This document shows, in pieces, positions 44,064-52,371 of a stretch of 64,000 nucleotides of DNA; position 1 is the first letter of the stretch; every line of letters begins with the position of its first letter. Location of the stretch: NCBI RefSeq assembly GCF_000296775.1, contig NZ_AJLE01000001.1, positions 124,001 to 188,000 of the forward strand, given 5' to 3'. Source of the DNA: Sulfurovum sp. AR (lineage in GTDB: Bacteria; Campylobacterota; Campylobacteria; Campylobacterales; Sulfurovaceae). Position numbers and translations under genes: made by a program. The notes under the pieces were generated by a model. The model made no database searches. It saw only the letters and a list, made by a program, of their open reading frames with translations, and was not told the origin of the DNA.

Positions 44064-45434
44064 ATGTATCAGAAAAATTCTAAAAAAACGGTTCTCATTC
44101 TCTTTTTTCTACTCTCTAGTACCTCTCTTTTTGCCGGAGAGAGTATGTTTGTACAAAGTACGATTCATATGATGTTGAGTGCATTTGTCGCGGGGATCTT
44201 ACTGACCTTCACACCCTGTGTTCTACCGATGGTACCGATAGTCTCCAGTGTTATTGCAGGTCAGGGGGAAAATATTACCAAGACAAAAGCGGTGATACTC
44301 TCTGTCTCTTATGTTCTGGGTACGGCAGTGACCTACGCGCTTATGGGTGCACTGGCAGGAGCGACAGGTGAACAGTTACAGTCCTATTTTCAAAATATCT
44401 GGGCTATCAGTGCGATGAGTATGGTCTTTGTTGTTATGTCATTGTCCATGTTCGGACTTTTTACGATAGAGCTTCCCTCCTTCATACAGTCTAAACTAAA
44501 TGCAGAGTCACAAGGTCTCAAAGGTGGAAAATTGGGTATGGTCTTCCTGCTTGGAATGATCTCAGCACTGATCCTGGGTGCCTGTGTCTCACCTATACTG
44601 ATCTCGTTCTTATCTGTAGCGATCTCTTCAAGTGATCCTGTACTGGGTGCCATGACGATGTTCTTTTTGGCTTTAGGTATGGGAGTACCGCTCATTTTAT
44701 TGGGTGTGGGTGCCGGATATATACTGCCTAAATCCGGTGCATGGATGGAGAAGGTGAAATATGTCTTCGGGGCACTGCTTCTTGGTGTAGCTATAGAGAT
44801 ATTTTCTACGCTTGAACTTGTGAATACCCTCTTACTCTGGGGTATCTATGCCGTGGGTATCAGTATCTATCTTGGTGCGACACAGGCACTTGACAGTGAG
44901 AGCAGCGGATGGAAAAAACTTCAAAAAGCATTGGCTACAGTGTTACTGATATGGGGTACCATACTGATGGTAGGTGCAGGGTATGGAGAACAAGATATCT
45001 ATTATCCTCTTCCTAAAACCTCTGTAACATATCTGCAGGATGGTAAGGTCAAACTCTCCGGTGCATTGCCTTTTGAGGAGATCGCCAATATTACAGCTTA
45101 TGATATAAAACGACGACAGGCGATGGATGAAAACAAAACGATGGTCGTCTTTTTCCATACCGATACATGTCCGGTCTGTAAACACTTAAGGGACACGACT
45201 TTTAAAGACCAAAGAGTACAAGAAAAACTTCAAAAAGACTATGTAGCCGTGAGTGTCAACATGAGTGAGAAAACAGATATAAAGATAGAAGAGATCAAAC
45301 AAATGTTCCAAGTTTTTGGACCTCCAGGTTTTGTCTTCATCGGTCCTAATGGTAAAGAGATAAAAGATGCAAAGTTTTACGGGTATCAAGAACCTGAAGA
45401 ATTTTATGATACATTAGATCTTATAGCAGAGTAA
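44064..45434 (+). CDS. DsbD-like thiol:disulfide interchange protein (no N-terminal domain)
   Basis: A 456-residue protein. After a signal-like start (TVLILFFLLSSTSLFAGE), eight transmembrane helices form a CcdA/DsbD beta domain with FTPCVLPMVPIVSSV (first redox cysteine) and LILGACVSPILISFL (second). The C-terminal about 120 residues are a thioredoxin domain with CPVC at 369-372 in FFHTDTCPVCKHLRDTTF. DsbD carries electrons from cytoplasmic thioredoxin to the periplasm. The N-terminal DsbD alpha domain is absent, as is common in Campylobacterota-type versions. It could feed electrons to periplasmic thioredoxins such as the one at 9398. Confidence 0.9.
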   Translation: MYQKNSKKTVLILFFLLSSTSLFAGESMFVQSTIHMMLSAFVAGILLTFTPCVLPMVPIVSSVIAGQGENITKTKAVILSVSYVLGTAVTYALMGALAGATGEQLQSYFQNIWAISAMSMVFVVMSLSMFGLFTIELPSFIQSKLNAESQGLKGGKLGMVFLLGMISALILGACVSPILISFLSVAISSSDPVLGAMTMFFLALGMGVPLILLGVGAGYILPKSGAWMEKVKYVFGALLLGVAIEIFSTLELVNTLLLWGIYAVGISIYLGATQALDSESSGWKKLQKALATVLLIWGTILMVGAGYGEQDIYYPLPKTSVTYLQDGKVKLSGALPFEEIANITAYDIKRRQAMDENKTMVVFFHTDTCPVCKHLRDTTFKDQRVQEKLQKDYVAVSVNMSEKTDIKIEEIKQMFQVFGPPGFVFIGPNGKEIKDAKFYGYQEPEEFYDTLDLIAE

Positions 45435-45461
45435 AAAAGGTTTCAAACGCATCAAATGTAC

Positions 45462-45494
45462 ACCTCTCTTTGTAAATGTTTTGGAAAGAGAGGT
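45462..45494 (+). terminator. 10-bp stem hairpin after the dsbD-like gene
   Basis: ACCTCTCTTT and AAAGAGAGGT form a perfect ten-base stem around a 13-base loop, 27 bases after the stop codon. Only ATTGTT follows instead of a T-run, so it is a moderate terminator candidate. The DUF2237 gene begins 62 bases later with its own AAAGGA. Confidence 0.5.
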
Positions 45495-45556
45495 ATTGTT
45501 GCCAAGTGACTGTGCATTTTAGTTATAATTTTTCAAATAAGAACAAAGGACAGATC

Positions 45557-45928
45557 ATGATGGAAGAATCATTAAATGTTTTGGGTGAACCCTTAGAGCC
45601 GTGCAGTTTGAAGCCTCTCACTGGCTTTCATAGAGATGGCTATTGCAATACAGGTGATCATAATCCTGCGGTGCATGCGGTGTGTATCTATGCGACAGAG
45701 GAATTTTTAGAATACTCCAAAAAAGTGGGAAATGATCTCTCTACGCCCATACCGGAGTATAATTTTGCAGGGGTTAAACCCGGACAAAGCTGGTGTCTGG
45801 GCGGTCATAGTTTTGTGAAAGCACACCTGGATGGTATGGCACCACAGATCTTTATCCATGCAACACATAAAAAAATGCTTGAACTGATCGATCTGGAAAC
45901 GTTGAAACAATATGCTATAGATCTATAG
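45557..45928 (+). CDS. DUF2237 family protein
   Basis: A 123-residue protein of the DUF2237 family, recognised by LNVLGEPLEPCSLKPLTGFHRDGYCNTGDHNPAVHAVC and PGQSWCLGGHSFVKAHLDGMAPQI. Function is unknown; homologues are conserved in bacteria and plants. The start at 45557 follows AAAGGA by six bases; a longer open frame reaching 45476 would run through the terminator and lacks a ribosome binding site. Four conserved cysteines could bind metal. Confidence 0.88.
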   Translation: MMEESLNVLGEPLEPCSLKPLTGFHRDGYCNTGDHNPAVHAVCIYATEEFLEYSKKVGNDLSTPIPEYNFAGVKPGQSWCLGGHSFVKAHLDGMAPQIFIHATHKKMLELIDLETLKQYAIDL

Positions 45929-46092
45929 TCGTCTACCACATACAAATTTTATGATAATAGATTTGGGAGAGTTGATACTTATCTCGTACGCTTTTCTCCT
46001 GAACAGAAGAATGACTTTCTGCTTAAAACAAGAGACGTAAGCGCACGATCTTAAAAGTGACAGTTACATAGTGCATCCACAGAGAAGGAAGA

Positions 46093-46281
46093 CTAAATAG
46101 TAGCCCCCTTGAAGGAAGTGTTACTAGAAATGATTTCGTAGCTCTCTGTGTGCAAAACGTGATAAGTACGTTGGTCTATGCGTGTCACCTGGATTTCCAG
46201 ATTTTCACTTAGTCGTCGCATTTCTGCGATGCCTCCGTAACTCTTACCAAGTTTGAGACATGAAGACCCATTACCTATCGC
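46093..46281 (-). pseudogene. Protein-like 62-codon frame without a start, in a hairpin-rich stretch
   Basis: Between two in-frame stops the minus strand reads 62 codons (AIGNGSSCLKLG... ending SFKGATI) with protein-like composition, but it has no start codon until Met21 at 46221. I cannot identify it. The same DNA can fold into several small hairpins: TCGCA-GAAA-TGCGA with a GNRA tetraloop, CTGG-AAAT-CCAG, and a long-range CACAGAGA/TCTCTGTG pair. A 3' remnant of a transposon gene such as tnpB with its overlapping guide-like RNA would explain both, but this is speculative. The rest of 45929-46353 shows no gene. Confidence 0.3.
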
Positions 46282-46294
46282 CTAAACTTTAGGC
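46280..46294. repeat. Palindrome GCCTA-N5-TAGGC
   Basis: GCCTAAA, C, TTTAGGC: a perfect 15-base palindrome. Its ends match the core of the palindrome at the recO promoter (24135-24149, GCCTA-N5-TAGGC). It lies between the end of the DCC gene and the protein-like fragment and may be an operator or a hairpin. Confidence 0.35.
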
Positions 46295-46353
46295 TTATTG
46301 TCACTGTCATATAGTAACAAATTTGTGTGTAATGAGTGTGTAGTTAAATAGCA

Positions 46354-46785
46354 TTAATCGATAAATAAATCCTGTTCATCTTTTTTAGGCATCCGACAAT
46401 GCTCCATCTTTCCAAATATCCTATAACGGTGTTTAGCTATAAGGTCATAGATATAGTCTCTTATTACTTTTGGAATGAGATAAAAGATATTTGTCAAGAT
46501 CCATATGCCACCCAAACTTCTTAGTATTCTTAAGATAGCAGTGGACTTATAATAGAGTGCTCCATCTTCATACAAGATTATGCTTTGTAGATCTTGTTCT
46601 ACATTCAGCGTTTTCATAAATGCACCCTGTAAAGAGGTGTATTTTAAAGTTTTATTTTTGTCTAGTTTCATGAGGATATCTATGCACTTGTTACAAAAAA
46701 AACACACTCCATCGAAGACAACAACCCTCTTCTTTTTTTGAACTTTGAACCAGCTGGGATTATAAGAAGGATAGGTGAGTCCCAT
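46354..46785 (-). CDS. DCC family (DUF393) thiol-disulfide protein
   Basis: A 143-residue protein of the DUF393/DCC family, named after its D-x-x-C-x-x-C motif, here VVVFDGVCFFCNKCIDIL (about residues 22-39). STAILRILRSLGGIW and the later PKVIRDYIYDLIAKHRYRIFG are also characteristic. The fold is thioredoxin-like and the family is thought to be redox-active, but its role is unknown. It is the last gene of a same-strand run with DUF2461, YdcF-like and carboxynorspermidine dehydrogenase genes (10-base gap to DUF2461). Confidence 0.88.
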   Translation of the reverse strand: MGLTYPSYNPSWFKVQKKKRVVVFDGVCFFCNKCIDILMKLDKNKTLKYTSLQGAFMKTLNVEQDLQSIILYEDGALYYKSTAILRILRSLGGIWILTNIFYLIPKVIRDYIYDLIAKHRYRIFGKMEHCRMPKKDEQDLFID

Positions 46786-46794
46786 TTTTTATCT

Positions 46795-47523
46795 TTAAAT
46801 AGAAAAAGGTACAGTTTGGTAGTGTGCTTCTGAAGTACTCTCTGTCACACAAGTCAGTTCATAGACCCATTGGTGTAGGTCAAGCATATCTTCATAGATC
46901 TTGAAATTTCTCTCTATGATCGCTTCAGAGTGGAATGTTTCATCAGGCGGGAAGGTCGTATATGCATACATTGCACCATAGAGGTAGAGATAGGCATAGG
47001 TATCCTCTTTGTCCAGTCCCACAGGGTAACGTTTGAATTGGGGTTCGGGTACTGTATAGCCTTTTTTCTTGAGCTCTTTTAGGATGTGATGTAAACTTTC
47101 TCTCTTTGCATTATTTTTGATGTACACTCTGTATTTTGCAAGTAAGGGCGGCTTGAAATTCCGTATACCTGTTGTGATAAAGACCTCAAAAGGGTCATAA
47201 TGCATATAAAAAGAGCTGCTTTGCATACGATGCGTTGCACCCTGCCAAAATATGATCCCGATACGTTCTTTGATCGGGTCAAGTCTGTGAAATCTTGCAT
47301 CACGATAGATACGAAAGAGAGACTTGTTTATTTTGGGTATGGCGTGAATATGGGGCACCAGTACTTGTAGATGCTCACCCATCTCTTCCACATACGCTTT
47401 ATTGGGTGCAACGATATACTTCTCATACTCCTCTTTATGGTCATCAAGCCACTCTTTGGAATTGTTGATAATAATATTACTGAGGAAGGTTAGTCCTTCT
47501 TTGGGAAAACCATTGAAAACCAT
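46795..47523 (-). CDS. DUF2461 family protein
   Basis: A 242-residue protein of the DUF2461 (TIGR02453-type) family. Recognised from FPKEGLTFLSNIIINNSKEWLDDHKEEYEKYIVAPN, SLFRIYRDARFHRLDPIKERIGIIFWQG and the central F-x-P-P-LLAKYRVYIKNN. The function is not known. Its ATG overlaps the stop of the upstream YdcF-like gene by one base (TAATG) with AAAGGA upstream, so the two are translationally coupled. The C-terminal half differs from the usual 220-residue form only in small insertions. Confidence 0.85.
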   Translation of the reverse strand: MVFNGFPKEGLTFLSNIIINNSKEWLDDHKEEYEKYIVAPNKAYVEEMGEHLQVLVPHIHAIPKINKSLFRIYRDARFHRLDPIKERIGIIFWQGATHRMQSSSFYMHYDPFEVFITTGIRNFKPPLLAKYRVYIKNNAKRESLHHILKELKKKGYTVPEPQFKRYPVGLDKEDTYAYLYLYGAMYAYTTFPPDETFHSEAIIERNFKIYEDMLDLHQWVYELTCVTESTSEAHYQTVPFSI

Positions 47524-48278
47524 TAGATTCCTTTGATCTTTTGCCAGAGTAGGCCTAGATATTCATGAAATACAATACGTGATTTCATGAGTGCTTCAGA
47601 TGAAAAGAAGTCGGTATAATTTAAGTGCTGTATACTTGCCAAATGATTCGTTGGCGCAGGTATGGGATTGAGCCCTTCATTCCTAAAAAAGTTTAGTGCA
47701 CGCGTCATATGTGATGCTGAAGTAACCAATATAAATAGTTCCTGTGCCAATAACTTTTTGCTTGCTTGTGCTTCTTCTTCCGTATCTCTAGTACCTAGAT
47801 ATAAAATGATATCATCTTTATTGACACCTAGTGATATAGCCAGTCTTTGTTGTATTACAGCATGTTCTGTAGTGTCATATAGACTATGATTCCCAGAAAG
47901 GATGATCTTTGCATATTTATGTAGCTTCAGGTAATGACGTATCCCTTCATTTAACCTAACAACAGAGGCATCACGTACCTGAGATGTAATGGGTAAACTT
48001 TCATCCGAATAGTGACCACCACCTAGAACATAGATATATTTGACATTTTTAGGCGCATTATTCAGTGTCGGAGTATTTGACTCAAGACTGTATAAAAGCG
48101 TGTTAGCAACAGGTGGATAGGAGAAGAAAAATAGCCATAAGATACTCAATGTAAGCATCCATTTTGCTGGTTTTATTTTGTCTCTGCTGAGTAAGAGTAA
48201 AGCCAAAACGATGAAAAATACCCCAAGAGGAAGGGGCATTAAAAACATAGAGATAAATTTTTTGAGTAAAAAATCCAT
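47523..48278 (-). CDS. YdcF/ElyC-like DUF218 membrane protein
   Basis: A 251-residue protein with two N-terminal transmembrane segments (about residues 10-30 and 36-55) and a periplasmic or cytoplasmic DUF218 domain. The signature is IYVLGGGHYSDESLP, RLNEGIRHYLKLHKYAKIILSGNHS, SLGVNKDDIILYLGTRDTEEEAQ and FILVTSASHMTRALNFFRNEGLNPIPAPTNH. E. coli relatives ElyC and SanA act in envelope biogenesis, so a role in cell wall or lipid-carrier metabolism is likely but not shown here. It overlaps the downstream DUF2461 gene by one base. Confidence 0.87.
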   Translation of the reverse strand: MDFLLKKFISMFLMPLPLGVFFIVLALLLLSRDKIKPAKWMLTLSILWLFFFSYPPVANTLLYSLESNTPTLNNAPKNVKYIYVLGGGHYSDESLPITSQVRDASVVRLNEGIRHYLKLHKYAKIILSGNHSLYDTTEHAVIQQRLAISLGVNKDDIILYLGTRDTEEEAQASKKLLAQELFILVTSASHMTRALNFFRNEGLNPIPAPTNHLASIQHLNYTDFFSSEALMKSRIVFHEYLGLLWQKIKGI

Positions 48279-48281
48279 TAT

Positions 48282-49499
48282 CTACTCAACGGCCCTTGTT
48301 TCATCAGCACCAAGTTCCATGACTTTCCAAGGTAAGCCTTGCTTATTCATCTCTTCCATAAATGGATCAGGATCAAGTTCTTCCATGTTAAAGACACCTT
48401 TGCCTTCCCATTTGCCTTCGAGCATCAGTTTTGCTCCGATCATTGCAGGTACACCCGTTGTATAACTGACTCCCTGGCTCATCACTTCTGCATAACACTC
48501 TTCATGGTCACTCACTTGATAAATGTAGATGGTTCTCTCTTTACCATCTTTGAGTCCTTTGGCAAAGATACCGATATTCGTTTTACCTTTCGTACGTGGT
48601 CCTAAACTTGCAGGGTCAGGCAGCAGAGTAGAAAGGAATTCCATTGGAACGATCTTCATACCTTTGTGTTCGACCTCTTTGATTCCCAACATTCCCACAT
48701 TTTCCAGACACTTCATATGGGTCAGATAACTTTGTCCGAATGTCATGAAAAATCTGATTCTTTTGAGCCCCTTGATATGTTTGACCAATGATTCCATCTC
48801 TTCATGGTAGAGCAGGTAGCTGTCTTTTGGTCCCACTTCAGGATAATCCCACACCTGCATGATCTCCATAGGTTCTGTCTCTATCCACTCTCCATTTTCC
48901 CAGTATCGTCCCTTTGCGGAGACTTCACGAAGATTGATCTCAGGGTTGAAATTGGTGGCAAAAGGATAGCCATGATCTCCTGCATTACAGTCAAGAATGT
49001 CTATGGTGTGGATCTCATCGAAATAGTGTTTTTGCGCATAAGCACAAAATACGTTGGTGGCTCCAGGGTCAAAACCTGATCCAAGAAGTCCCATGATGTT
49101 CGCTTTTCTGAACTCTTCATGTCTGGCCCACTGTTCCTTGTACTCAAATTTAGCCGTATCAGGATGCTCGTAGTTCGCTGTATCGAGGTAATCTACCTGC
49201 ATTTCCTCACAGGCATCCATGATGGTAAGATCCTGGTAAGGAAGTGCCACATTGATCACAATACTTGCACCCGTAGCAGCAATAAGTTCTTTCAGTTCAG
49301 GTATAGAATCTGCATCGACTGCCCGTGTCTGTATCTGCACGCCTGTTTTCTCTTTGACATTTGCAGCGATGGCATCACACTTACTGAGCGTACGGCTTGC
49401 CAACGTGATATTCCCAAAGGTATCGTCATTCATTGCACACTTAAAAGCAACAACATTTCCGACACCACCGGCACCGATGATAAGGGTATTTTTAGACAT
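48282..49499 (-). CDS. Carboxynorspermidine dehydrogenase (saccharopine dehydrogenase family)
   Basis: A 405-residue NADP-dependent enzyme. The Rossmann motif LIIGAGGVGNVVAFKCAMN is followed by the substrate motifs GLLGSGFDPGATNVFCAYAQ and DCNAGDHGYPFATNFNPEINLREVSAKGRYWENG, which distinguish carboxynorspermidine synthases from true saccharopine dehydrogenases. It condenses putrescine (or diaminopropane) with aspartate semialdehyde to carboxy(nor)spermidine, which a decarboxylase not seen here converts to spermidine. SpeA, the arginine decarboxylase of the same route, lies at 53076. The ribosome binding site is AGGAG. Confidence 0.9.
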   Translation of the reverse strand: MSKNTLIIGAGGVGNVVAFKCAMNDDTFGNITLASRTLSKCDAIAANVKEKTGVQIQTRAVDADSIPELKELIAATGASIVINVALPYQDLTIMDACEEMQVDYLDTANYEHPDTAKFEYKEQWARHEEFRKANIMGLLGSGFDPGATNVFCAYAQKHYFDEIHTIDILDCNAGDHGYPFATNFNPEINLREVSAKGRYWENGEWIETEPMEIMQVWDYPEVGPKDSYLLYHEEMESLVKHIKGLKRIRFFMTFGQSYLTHMKCLENVGMLGIKEVEHKGMKIVPMEFLSTLLPDPASLGPRTKGKTNIGIFAKGLKDGKERTIYIYQVSDHEECYAEVMSQGVSYTTGVPAMIGAKLMLEGKWEGKGVFNMEELDPDPFMEEMNKQGLPWKVMELGADETRAVE

Positions 49500-49532
49500 A
49501 AGAACTCCTAGTTAAGTTATTTGGTTATTTTA

Positions 49533-50447
49533 TCACAAATAGTAGTGATTTATGACATAGCTAAGTCCAAATAAGAGTGGCATAAACAAAAGTGTACTCA
49601 GCAGTATAAGTGAAGTGACATCTTTAGGTTTGCAGTCATAGAGGGAAGCCAGATTGATATTGGCAACGGCCAAAGGTACCATCATCTCCATAAAGATCAC
49701 ACCCTGTACAAAAAGCGGCAAGTCTGTCAAAGAGAGTATGAGAGCAGTAGCCAACGGGACAATGATGAATTTCTGGCTTATCGTACCTATAAAGAGCTTT
49801 GGATGCAGCTCTTTGATGCATATACCCTGCAGGAATGTTCCCAGCAAGAAAAGCTGTAAGACGATACCAGCATACGCCCCCATTTTGAAAAACTCAATGA
49901 TCTCCGTACTCAGAGGCACTTCATAGATATTGATAAGTATCGCTACAATGGAAGCCGGGATAATAGGGATCCTGATAATGTTCAGAAGTGATTCTTTGAT
50001 ACTGAAAGAACCACGCGAGTAGATGTAGACACCGATGATGTAGACGACAAATACATTGGCGATGTTGATCAGGGTCGTGTAGATGACAGAGGCTTCTCCA
50101 AAGAGGGCGATACCCAATGGGATACCGATATTGCCCGTATTTCCTACAAATCCGGCAATGGAAAAGATGGCTCTTTCCTTGGGATCACTGAAAAGTGCTT
50201 TACCCAGCAGGATCGTAGGAAAGAGCAGGAGAAGGATAATGGCAAGATAGATCAGCGGAACATAGAGGTGCTCGCTGTGCAGTCTGGCTGTACTGAAACC
50301 CCAAATCGTGACAAAGGGCTGTAAAAAGTAGACAGACATCAGTGTCAGCGTTTTTGGATTCATCTCTTCTTTGAAGATGCGTTTAGCCATATAGCCTAAA
50401 AGTATAAAAACATAGACAAAGAGTATGCTCATTAGTGTTTCAATCAT
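49533..50447 (-). CDS. AEC family transporter (auxin efflux carrier-like)
   Basis: A 304-residue membrane protein with about ten transmembrane helices of the AEC/AuxE carrier family. The segments FVGNTGNIGIPLGIALFGEASVIYTTLINIANVFVVYIIG and LFLLGTFLQGICIK, then the late FMEMMVPLAVANINLASLYD, are typical. The family transports organic acids such as malonate or malate, but the substrate here is unknown. There is no ribosome binding site; a consensus TATAAT (50455-50460, minus strand) ends seven bases before the ATG, so the mRNA is probably leaderless. Confidence 0.85.
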   Translation of the reverse strand: MIETLMSILFVYVFILLGYMAKRIFKEEMNPKTLTLMSVYFLQPFVTIWGFSTARLHSEHLYVPLIYLAIILLLLFPTILLGKALFSDPKERAIFSIAGFVGNTGNIGIPLGIALFGEASVIYTTLINIANVFVVYIIGVYIYSRGSFSIKESLLNIIRIPIIPASIVAILINIYEVPLSTEIIEFFKMGAYAGIVLQLFLLGTFLQGICIKELHPKLFIGTISQKFIIVPLATALILSLTDLPLFVQGVIFMEMMVPLAVANINLASLYDCKPKDVTSLILLSTLLFMPLLFGLSYVINHYYL

Positions 50448-50454
50448 GAGAAGG

Positions 50455-50460
50455 ATTATA
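50455..50460 (-). promoter_or_regulatory. -10 box TATAAT seven bases before the AEC start codon
   Basis: On the minus strand TATAAT is followed by CCTTCTC and then ATG, with no ribosome binding site. A transcript would start next to the ATG. Confidence 0.5.
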
Positions 50461-50505
50461 ACTTATTTTGGGTATGATTCTTTAATAACATATTTAGGAT
50501 TTTTT

Positions 50506-51069
50506 ATGGATTTTTCTTCTTTAGAGACTTGGGGTTATTTGGCTATTGCATTTTTTGCATTTGGCGGTTCACTCTTTATCGTTGCAGCAGCAGGTGTATT
50601 TTCATTTATGGGTAATATGGACTTAAGTATTGCATTGGCTGTGGCAACAGTATCAAACTTTTTAGGAGATATCTTTTTATTTTATCTGGGAAAATACCAG
50701 AAAAAAGAGATACAGCCTTATTTTGCAAAACATAAACGTAAAATAGCCCTTGCAACGCTCATCATGCGTAAGTATGGAGTATGGGCCATTTTCATACAGA
50801 AGTTTCTTTATGGGATCAAAACCCTTGTACCGCTCTCTATGGCACTTGCCAAATATGACTTTAAAAAGTTCGCTTTCTATAACGTTTTTGCCTCTATTGT
50901 CTTTGTATTGACGATAGGATTGAGTGCGTATTATTCAAGTGAGGCTATCATTGCAGTGTTTGAGTATATTAAAATAAATCCATGGATCGCACCGGTGATC
51001 TTGTTTAGTATTATAGGTGCTGTATGGTTTGTTATGGAAAATATGACCAAGAAAAAAAGTAGTTTATAG
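50506..51069 (+). CDS. DedA/SNARE-associated family membrane protein
   Basis: A 187-residue membrane protein with about five helices of the DedA (VTT) family. LGDIFLFYLGKYQKKEI and the conserved RKYGVWAIFIQKFLYGIKTLVPLSMALAKYDFKKF carry the characteristic FxxR/K-F-x-x-G-x(4)-P pattern. DedA proteins flip lipids such as undecaprenyl phosphate and support membrane homeostasis. I chose the ATG at 50506, behind TTAGGA, because the longer frame from 50425 overlaps the divergent AEC gene. The flexible end KKKSSL is followed by a hairpin. Confidence 0.82.
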   Translation: MDFSSLETWGYLAIAFFAFGGSLFIVAAAGVFSFMGNMDLSIALAVATVSNFLGDIFLFYLGKYQKKEIQPYFAKHKRKIALATLIMRKYGVWAIFIQKFLYGIKTLVPLSMALAKYDFKKFAFYNVFASIVFVLTIGLSAYYSSEAIIAVFEYIKINPWIAPVILFSIIGAVWFVMENMTKKKSSL

Positions 51070-51093
51070 TAAGAAAAAGTAGTTTAAAGTGAA

Positions 51094-51122
51094 TGTAGAC
51101 CAAGATGTTCTCTTGATCTACA
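51094..51122. terminator. Hairpin between convergent dedA-like and aspC genes
   Basis: TGTAGA-C-CAAGA pairs with TCTTG-A-TCTACA: an approximately 12-bp stem with one C/A mismatch and a loop of about five bases. It lies 25 bases after the dedA stop and 15 before the aspC stop, and can serve both. The T-run is poor on the plus strand; ATGC-A-rich sequence before the aspC stop gives a short T-rich run on the minus strand. Confidence 0.45.
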
Positions 51123-51136
51123 GCATAAAAAGGGTC

Positions 51137-52303
51137 TTACTTTTTACTCTGTACAAACTTTTCGATACGTCTGATACCCTCACGGATCGTTGTGATATCA
51201 GTAGCAAATGAGAATCTGAAGTAACCTTCAGCTCCGAAACCTATACCTGGAACGACAGCAACACCTGTTGACTGAAGCAGTTCTTTACAGAACTCTATAG
51301 AGTCATTCGAGATATCTTTGATATTGACGAAGAGGTAAAATGCACCTTGTGGTTTAAGTACGGAAAGACCGTTGATCTCATTAAAGAGTTTCACTGCCTC
51401 TTCTGCTCTTCCTTCAAACGCTCTTCTCATCTGTTCTATTTCGGCATCGACTTCACCAAGCAGTGCAGGGATAGCCGCTTTTTGTGTAATAGAGTTGATG
51501 TTTGATGTACTTTGGCTTTGAAGTTTGTTCATGGCAGCTATGAGTTCTTTGTTCGGTGTTGCCAAGTATCCAAAACGCCATCCTGTCATCGCTACAGATT
51601 TACTGAGACCATTCACGGTGACAGTTCTTTGGAACATATCTTCACTGATACTTGCTGCAGCTACAAAGTCAATATCATAGACAAGCTTCTCATACATTTC
51701 ATCACTGACTACCATGATATCCGTACCTTCAAGTACTGCGGCCAGTGCTTCAAGTTCTTCTTTAGAATAGACTGAACCTGTAGGGTTGGATGGAGAAGTC
51801 AATATGACCATTTTTGTTTTAGGTGTAATAGCAGCACTGAGCTGATCAGCAGTCATTTTGAATCCACTTATCTCATTAGTTTCTACAATGACAGGTAGAG
51901 CGCTTGCATATTTAACCAATTCAGGATAGGTTACCCAATAAGGTGAAGGAATGATGACCTCATCACCTTCATTCAGCACCGCTTGAAAAAGATTGAAAAG
52001 GGACTGTTTCGCCCCATTGCTTACAATGATGTCTGAAGGTGCGTAGTCAAGGTTATTGTCTCTTTTTAGTTTGGATGCTACAGCTTCCAAAAGCTCGGGT
52101 ATACCCGGTACAGCAGTATATTGTGTAAACCCATCATTGATCGCTTTGATAGCCTCATCTTTGATACGTTGAGGTGTCCCGAAATCCGGTTCACCAGCAG
52201 AGAAAGAAAGAATATCTTTTCCTTGCGCTTTTAAATCACGAGCAAGTGAAGAGATAGCAATAGTCAGTGAAGGAGACAGTGTTTGTATACGGTCTGAAAG
52301 CAT
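51137..52303 (-). CDS. aspC: Aspartate aminotransferase (class I/II)
   Basis: A 388-residue PLP-dependent aminotransferase. Substrate and cofactor motifs: SFSAGEPDFGTP (N-terminal), VSNGAKQSLFNLFQA, SPYWVTYPELV, NPTGSVYSKEELE, VSDEMYEKLVYD and the PLP lysine in SVAMTGWRFGYLATP (lysine of VNGLSKSVAMTG). It converts aspartate and 2-oxoglutarate to oxaloacetate and glutamate. It is of the Ib (Thermus-like) subgroup by length and by the LSPS start. It follows cysE by 69 bases and shares that operon. SD is AAAGG. Confidence 0.92.
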   Translation of the reverse strand: MLSDRIQTLSPSLTIAISSLARDLKAQGKDILSFSAGEPDFGTPQRIKDEAIKAINDGFTQYTAVPGIPELLEAVASKLKRDNNLDYAPSDIIVSNGAKQSLFNLFQAVLNEGDEVIIPSPYWVTYPELVKYASALPVIVETNEISGFKMTADQLSAAITPKTKMVILTSPSNPTGSVYSKEELEALAAVLEGTDIMVVSDEMYEKLVYDIDFVAAASISEDMFQRTVTVNGLSKSVAMTGWRFGYLATPNKELIAAMNKLQSQSTSNINSITQKAAIPALLGEVDAEIEQMRRAFEGRAEEAVKLFNEINGLSVLKPQGAFYLFVNIKDISNDSIEFCKELLQSTGVAVVPGIGFGAEGYFRFSFATDITTIREGIRRIEKFVQSKK

Positions 52304-52371
52304 ATTAAAACCTTTGATTATAAATTGGATAATTGTAGCAAAAAATGCGTTAAAAAAAGCCGTCGAACTTT

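Noticed and set aside
45929-46353. tmRNA, RNase P RNA, SRP RNA or 6S RNA in the gene-free stretch
   Set aside because: None of their conserved core sequences is visible; only local hairpins are seen.
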